From Candidatus Gallitreponema excrementavium (GTDB lineage Bacteria; Spirochaetota; Spirochaetia; Treponematales; Treponemataceae): a stretch of DNA of 64,000 bases. Under the pieces are notes generated by a model. It saw nothing but the letters and a program-made list of their open reading frames with translations. It made no database searches and was not told where the DNA came from. The translations under genes and the position numbers were made by a program. Positions 59,913 to 64,000 of this stretch are shown piece by piece (position 1 is the stretch's first letter; the number at the start of each line of letters is the position of its first letter). The DNA lies in NCBI GenBank assembly GCA_017694795.1, contig JADIMM010000023.1, positions 62,001-126,000 of the forward strand. The letters run 5' to 3'.

Positions 59913-61460
59913 ATGAAATCAATAGTCATAATTTACGGTAATATAAGCAGGTTCAGTCTCCTTCCAATTGGAGAAGGAACAGGTGGAAAAAATTTCTTCC
60001 AGTGCCAGTTGGAAGAAGCATGGAATTTTCCTTTTGTGGATTCTGTTGTTGTAGTTTCTCCAGGGGAAAAACCACAGGGGTATAAATCTGCCGGAAAGGA
60101 ACAGTTTTTTACATTAAAAGATTGGACAGTGGAAAATCTTGCAGATTTTATTTCTGCCAAAGCCTCCGGTACTGATCATTGCTGGCTTATGGAAGCTGGA
60201 ACTCCCTTTGTGGAAAAACGGGCTGCCGAAAAATTATGGAAAATCCACAGTGAATATTTTGCAGAATATACCTTTGCAGACGGTTATCCGGGGGGGCTTT
60301 TTCCTGTGGTGGCAGCCACCGGAATTCTGCCTTCTATAAAAGAAATTGCCAAAAATGACAAAACTTCTCCCGGAAAAGGTTTTCTTTTTAATGTGATGAA
60401 AAAGGATATTAATTCTTTTGATATTGAAACTGAAATTGCACCCCACGATCAAAGAAGTTTAAGGGTATACCTTAATTCCTGTACAAAAAACGGTTTTGAG
60501 CTTTGCAGAAAGTTATTGGCTATGATTAAGGACAGCTCTTCCCGGCCATTATTTGAATTCATTCCGGAGCTTCTTGAAAAAAATCCCTTGATTTTGAGGG
60601 GTTTTCCGGAATTCTATTATATTCAGGTTGCTTCGGAGTGCGTTAATAATTGTCTTTATTGTCCATATCCATCGTCAGTACTGTACGAAAAAAACAAGTT
60701 TATGAGTTACCAGCAGGCGGCCGGGCTTATAGACAGGATTTATGAATTTTCCGGTTCTGCGGTTGTTTCCCCGTCATTGTGGGGTGAGCCGGCATTAAAT
60801 CCTGATATAGCAAAAATAGTGGAAAAAATTCTTTCTTATCCGTCGTTAAGTGTTTGCATGGAGACATCTGGATACGGTTGGAAACCCGGTACAATAGAGG
60901 AAATTAAAAATGTATGTCAAAAGGCTGTTCCCAGGGAAAACGGCAGGAATCCGGTGGAATGGATTTTATCCCTGGACGGAACAAATGAAGAATTTTACAA
61001 GATTCTTCATCCACAGGGAAATTTTGCCGAAGTTCTGGAGTTTGCCGGCAGGCTGTCTGAAAATTTTCCGGAAGCCTTTTACCCCCAGTTTGTAAGGGTA
61101 AACGAAAATGAAGAAAACCTGGAAAGTTTTTATAAATTCTGGAAAGAAAAAGCCGGCCGTGTTTTAATCCAAAAATATGACAATTTTTGTAATAATCTCC
61201 CTGACAGAAAACCTGCCGATTTATCCCCTTTAATAAGATTTCCATGCTGGCACTTAAAGCGTGATATGGTTATTTTACTTGACGGGACTGTGGTCCCCTG
61301 CAGGGAATGCCTTAATAAAAATAACTCTTTTGGAAATGTTTTTTCAGAACCCTTGGAAAAAATTTGGAGTAATGGATTGAAGGAATACGAAAAACACATT
61401 ACAGAAAACTATTCTTCATTATGCGGTGAATGCGATGAGTATTATACATTCAACTTTTAA
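59913..61460 (+). CDS. Spirochaete-type radical SAM/SPASM protein
   Basis: A 515-residue protein. The N-terminal 230 residues look like a nucleotidyl- or glycosyltransferase-like fold (MKSIVIIYGNISR, FPFVDSVVVVSPG). A radical SAM domain follows with C243-x3-C247-x2-C250 (CVNNCLYC), then a SPASM domain with C445, C463, C466, C504 and C507 for auxiliary clusters. This architecture fits the spiro-SPASM family of spirochaetes. Its substrate is unknown; the neighbours point to a surface or flagellar sugar. It overlaps the glycosyltransferase gene and contains a G7 tract (60290-60296). No Shine-Dalgarno is seen. Confidence 0.85.
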   Translation: MKSIVIIYGNISRFSLLPIGEGTGGKNFFQCQLEEAWNFPFVDSVVVVSPGEKPQGYKSAGKEQFFTLKDWTVENLADFISAKASGTDHCWLMEAGTPFVEKRAAEKLWKIHSEYFAEYTFADGYPGGLFPVVAATGILPSIKEIAKNDKTSPGKGFLFNVMKKDINSFDIETEIAPHDQRSLRVYLNSCTKNGFELCRKLLAMIKDSSSRPLFEFIPELLEKNPLILRGFPEFYYIQVASECVNNCLYCPYPSSVLYEKNKFMSYQQAAGLIDRIYEFSGSAVVSPSLWGEPALNPDIAKIVEKILSYPSLSVCMETSGYGWKPGTIEEIKNVCQKAVPRENGRNPVEWILSLDGTNEEFYKILHPQGNFAEVLEFAGRLSENFPEAFYPQFVRVNENEENLESFYKFWKEKAGRVLIQKYDNFCNNLPDRKPADLSPLIRFPCWHLKRDMVILLDGTVVPCRECLNKNNSFGNVFSEPLEKIWSNGLKEYEKHITENYSSLCGECDEYYTFNF

Positions 61461-62391
61461 TTCTAGAAATTCCGATGTAACTATCCTTGGAGGAACGGAA
61501 CCTGTAAACCACAAATCCCTTCCTATTTCTGTCGTTCTTTTAAACCGTGGCGGAAAGTACTACCGGAGTGCTTATTTTTCTTACCTGGAATCCCTTGGGT
61601 TGACCTCTGTAATATCTTTTGAAACCACAGGTTATTCCTACGAATTGGAGAGTCTTTCCGTCCGGTATCCTTCGGTTAAATTTGCCCTTCTGAACCAGCC
61701 GGAAACAACCGGAGGAATGATAAATATAGGAATAGGAGAGTCTACTTATAACCAGGTTCTTGTTCTGTGGAATGATATGAAACTTGTAAAAAATTCCCTT
61801 TCGGATTCTGTCCTGCAAAATTCCATAGAAAAAAAATTTGTTTCGATTTCCCCTCTTTTTATGACGACTAAAATGGAAACAATGCCCTGTAAAATGGTTC
61901 CTGTAATAGAAAACAAGAACCTGGTAATTAATCCTGAAAAATATGTCAGGGATTTATCCCCTACCATCTACCCCTGGGATTTTGCCGGAATTTATAACAA
62001 AAAAGAATTCATGTCGGTAGGGGGATTTGACATAGAGTTTTCGGATCCCTATTGGCAGAATTTGGATTTTGGTTTCCGGTGTGCCATGTGGGGGTATCAG
62101 AATGTAATTTCTACAGTCTTTAAAGTCACCTACCAAAATCAGACAGAGGGTGAAGTAATAGTAAAAAATACTGATTACTCAAGGTTTTATTTAAAGAATC
62201 TTGCTCCGGTGTACAGGAAAAATAAAATTGACATTCCATTTATGGGAGTTTTCCCTTTTATTTTTAAGTCCGGAAAACGAACATCTGAAAGTTGGGCTGA
62301 GTATATTAAAATAAAGAAGTGGGTCCGTGACAATGGTTCCAAGTTTAAACAAGATGCAAAGTCTGTAATTCAAGATTGGGAGTCTGAATAG
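61435..62391 (+). CDS. Putative glycosyltransferase (GT-A-like)
   Basis: A 318-residue protein resembling family 2 glycosyltransferases. It has a leading strand ISVVLLNRGGKYY, a variable core and an acceptor-type segment GGFDIEFSDPYWQNLDFGFRCAMWGY similar to the GGFDE.F...D.D...R pattern of this fold. The catalytic DxD is not clearly seen, so activity is uncertain. The ATG at 61435 lies inside the 3' end of the SPASM gene (26-nt overlap); a GTG at 61426 is an alternative. Co-transcribed with the next two genes. Confidence 0.65.
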   Translation: MSIIHSTFNSRNSDVTILGGTEPVNHKSLPISVVLLNRGGKYYRSAYFSYLESLGLTSVISFETTGYSYELESLSVRYPSVKFALLNQPETTGGMINIGIGESTYNQVLVLWNDMKLVKNSLSDSVLQNSIEKKFVSISPLFMTTKMETMPCKMVPVIENKNLVINPEKYVRDLSPTIYPWDFAGIYNKKEFMSVGGFDIEFSDPYWQNLDFGFRCAMWGYQNVISTVFKVTYQNQTEGEVIVKNTDYSRFYLKNLAPVYRKNKIDIPFMGVFPFIFKSGKRTSESWAEYIKIKKWVRDNGSKFKQDAKSVIQDWESE

Positions 62392-62392
62392 T

Positions 62393-63085
62393 ATGGAGGT
62401 TTGCTGTGTTGTTCAGGCAAGAATGGGATCCAGCCGGCTTCCCGGTAAAGCTTTAAAGCTTTTGGGGGAAATGCCTCTTTTGGCATGGACTTTGAGGGCG
62501 GTAAAGAATATTCCCGGGGATATCCATGTTTTGGCCTGCGATGAAGACTCTTACAAGGATTTTCTTCCCTTGGCAAAAGAAGCCGGATTTGAGATTTTTC
62601 CCGGGGAAAAGGAAGATGTTCTTAAAAGATTTTGCGGAGTAATCCGCAAATTTAATCCCGGATATGTGTTGCGGGCAACCGGTGACAATCCGTTTTTATT
62701 TTACGAAAGCGGGAGTCCTTCCATAAAAAAAATCAAAAAAAAAGGACTGGACTATTTTACTTTTTCCAGTCTGCCCCATGGTTCTGGAATCGAGGTATTC
62801 CGGGCCGAAGCCCTTTTAGAGGCAGAGAAACTGACAAACCTGCCTTATGACCGGGAACATGTGGGACCGGCAATATACAATCATCCTGAAAATTTTAACT
62901 TTCTTATGGAAAAGGCTCCTTTAAAATGGAGAAAGCCGGAATTGAGGACGACTGTGGATACCTTGGAAGATTATAAACTTGTTTTGGAAAAATCCCGGAA
63001 TCTTCCCTCTGATTTTTTAAAAAAAGAGCAGTTTTTTTTGCGGCGACCCCCTTCTTCTTCCCTAATCGTCAGGGCTTTCAGATAA
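62393..63085 (+). CDS. CMP-sugar-type cytidylyltransferase (SpsF/NeuA-like)
   Basis: A 230-residue nucleotidyltransferase that probably activates an acidic or amino sugar as a CMP derivative. The signature VVQARMGSSRLPGKALKLLGEMPLL starts the nucleotide-binding domain, with RATGDNPF (acidic metal site) and the C-terminal RTTVDTLEDYKLV, as in SpsF and NeuA. It starts 1 nt after the glycosyltransferase stop. Confidence 0.85.
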   Translation: MEVCCVVQARMGSSRLPGKALKLLGEMPLLAWTLRAVKNIPGDIHVLACDEDSYKDFLPLAKEAGFEIFPGEKEDVLKRFCGVIRKFNPGYVLRATGDNPFLFYESGSPSIKKIKKKGLDYFTFSSLPHGSGIEVFRAEALLEAEKLTNLPYDREHVGPAIYNHPENFNFLMEKAPLKWRKPELRTTVDTLEDYKLVLEKSRNLPSDFLKKEQFFLRRPPSSSLIVRAFR

Positions 63086-63112
63086 TACGGGGTTATTTTA
63101 AGGAATTGTTTT

Positions 63113-64000
63113 ATGAAGAAAATTCTTATTTTCCCTTCTACCGTCAGAAACAGAGGAACCGGCCATATTACGCGGTGCTTAAACTTATTCAGGGCGGTTT
63201 CAAATCAGGGATTTTTTGATGTATGGATTTACCAGGATGAACCGGGATGTGGATTCGATTTGGAAGAAATATTAAAAGAGAATTCATTGCCTGTAAACAG
63301 GGTGACATCTGATTTGAACCTTTATAATTGGGATTTAGTTGTACTGGATAATTTTAAAACATCCGGAAAATATGTAAAACTTTTGGAAAAATACACGGTT
63401 CTGGCAATTGACGAGGGCGGGGAAGGGAGAAAAACATTTGACTATGTTCTTGATATAATACCCTCTGGAAAAACTTTGGATAAGAATTTTAACCTTTATT
63501 ATCCGGGCTTTTTAAGCCTTCCTGTAAACAGAAAAGAAAAAAATTTAAACCTTAAAGAAATTTTGTTGGTAATCCGGGGAGAAAAGTTTAAAAATGCTGC
63601 CTTAAAGGCTGCTGTAAAAACTGCAGCTTTGTTTACGGAAAGCAGGGTTACTGCACTAATTTCCGGCAGCCCGGAAAACCTATGTAAACCCGGAAACCTT
63701 GAAATTACCGGTTACCGGGAAAACCTCAAAGAAGAACTCTATAAATATGATTTGGTAATAACCTATTACGGCTTAACGGCTTTGGAGGCCCGGGCTGCCG
63801 GAGCAAAGGTCATTCTCGTTTCTCCCGGAAGGCTGCATAAAAAGCTTGGAAGGGGGGAGGGCTTTTTTACATTGCCTTCATTAAAACTTCCGGAAAAAGT
63901 CCTGGTAAAAATCAAAAAAAATCCGGGGTTGTTACTTAATGGGGCGGGGGCTTTTTCTGATAACAATAGAAAAGTTTCAGGTTGTGGTGCAAAAGATAAA
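63113..64000 (+). CDS. PseG/SpsG-like glycosyltransferase-fold protein, cut by window end
   Basis: At least 296 residues, open at the 3' edge. The N-terminus has GTGHITRCLNLFRAVS, the glycine-rich loop of PseG/SpsG (UDP-sugar hydrolases of the MurG/GT-B fold), then VVLDNFKTSGKYV and VLAIDEGGEGRKTFDYVLDII, which match the PseG pattern ending in a conserved acidic loop. The later YYGLTALEARAAGAKVILVSPG is the family's nucleotide-sugar site. PseG releases UDP in pseudaminic acid synthesis. AAGGA is upstream of the ATG. It follows the cytidylyltransferase by 27 nt, as in pseudaminate or legionaminate-type clusters. Confidence 0.75.
   Translation, partial: MKKILIFPSTVRNRGTGHITRCLNLFRAVSNQGFFDVWIYQDEPGCGFDLEEILKENSLPVNRVTSDLNLYNWDLVVLDNFKTSGKYVKLLEKYTVLAIDEGGEGRKTFDYVLDIIPSGKTLDKNFNLYYPGFLSLPVNRKEKNLNLKEILLVIRGEKFKNAALKAAVKTAALFTESRVTALISGSPENLCKPGNLEITGYRENLKEELYKYDLVITYYGLTALEARAAGAKVILVSPGRLHKKLGRGEGFFTLPSLKLPEKVLVKIKKNPGLLLNGAGAFSDNNRKVSGCGAKDK

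Overview
The window looks like chromosome of a treponeme-like spirochaete (Spirochaetales, Treponema sensu lato). It is AT-rich (about 40% GC by eye) with densely packed operons. Lineage pointers are an XPB-type repair helicase paired with a helicase-associated partner, a spirochaete-type radical SAM/SPASM protein heading a surface-sugar cluster, the order PhoH / 7TM-HD / YbeY / CorC-like / TPR, and several secreted M23 peptidases. The presence of argG argues against the most reduced pathogens and suggests a gut-type or free-living relative; species is not assigned. No rRNA, tRNA, CRISPR array, phage or insertion sequence was seen.

Layout. 1-7.6 kb: 3' end of an rpoD-like sigma factor, ychF, purE-purC (minus), the XPB helicase and partner, rubredoxin and an ACT-domain protein. 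7.6-13.7 kb (minus): a ParB-like protein, a class A PBP, a structured intergenic island, a three-gene envelope operon (membrane protein, M23 peptidase, secreted protein) and a ferredoxin. 13.9-16.4 kb: an AAA+ ATPase and deoC. 16.4-20.1 kb (minus): a five-gene operon of Rossmann-fold protein, MerR, Rsm22, unknown protein and ATP-grasp ligase, divergent from an SDF symporter. 21.6-25.1 kb: argG, a small membrane protein, tpiA and a YhcC-type radical SAM protein. 25-30.7 kb (minus): an EAL-CBS-SpoIIE protein, a membrane-linked MerR, a HAD phosphatase and a phosphohexomutase. 31-37.7 kb: phoH-pgpH-ybeY-corC-TPR. 37.7-45.5 kb (minus): hrpA-like helicase, recO, pyrimidine nucleoside phosphorylase, recJ, M23 peptidase. 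45.6-53.3 kb: a CapA-like lipoprotein and two ABC importers. 53.4-59.8 kb (minus): xseA-xseB-mutL-asnS-dac. 59.9-64 kb: radical SAM/SPASM, glycosyltransferase, cytidylyltransferase and a PseG-like gene cut by the window end.

Themes. DNA repair and recombination is prominent (XPB pair, RecO, RecJ, MutL, ExoVII), as is peptidoglycan synthesis and trimming (class A PBP, PBP5-type carboxypeptidase, two M23 peptidases). Second-messenger turnover is represented by a c-di-GMP-type EAL protein and a c-di-AMP-type PgpH.

Most notable patterns: (1) at least five genes without a Shine-Dalgarno have a well-spaced promoter whose -10 ends exactly 6 nt before ATG, which predicts leaderless mRNAs; (2) a translationally coupled Rsm22 / unknown / RimK-like ligase block; (3) an intergenic hairpin with a 14-nt C-rich, anti-Shine-Dalgarno-like loop whose opposite strand has a four-run G-quadruplex motif; (4) a sugar permease of 511 residues with about 245 residues inserted between its first two membrane segments. 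All assignments come from reading the sequence; no database search was run.
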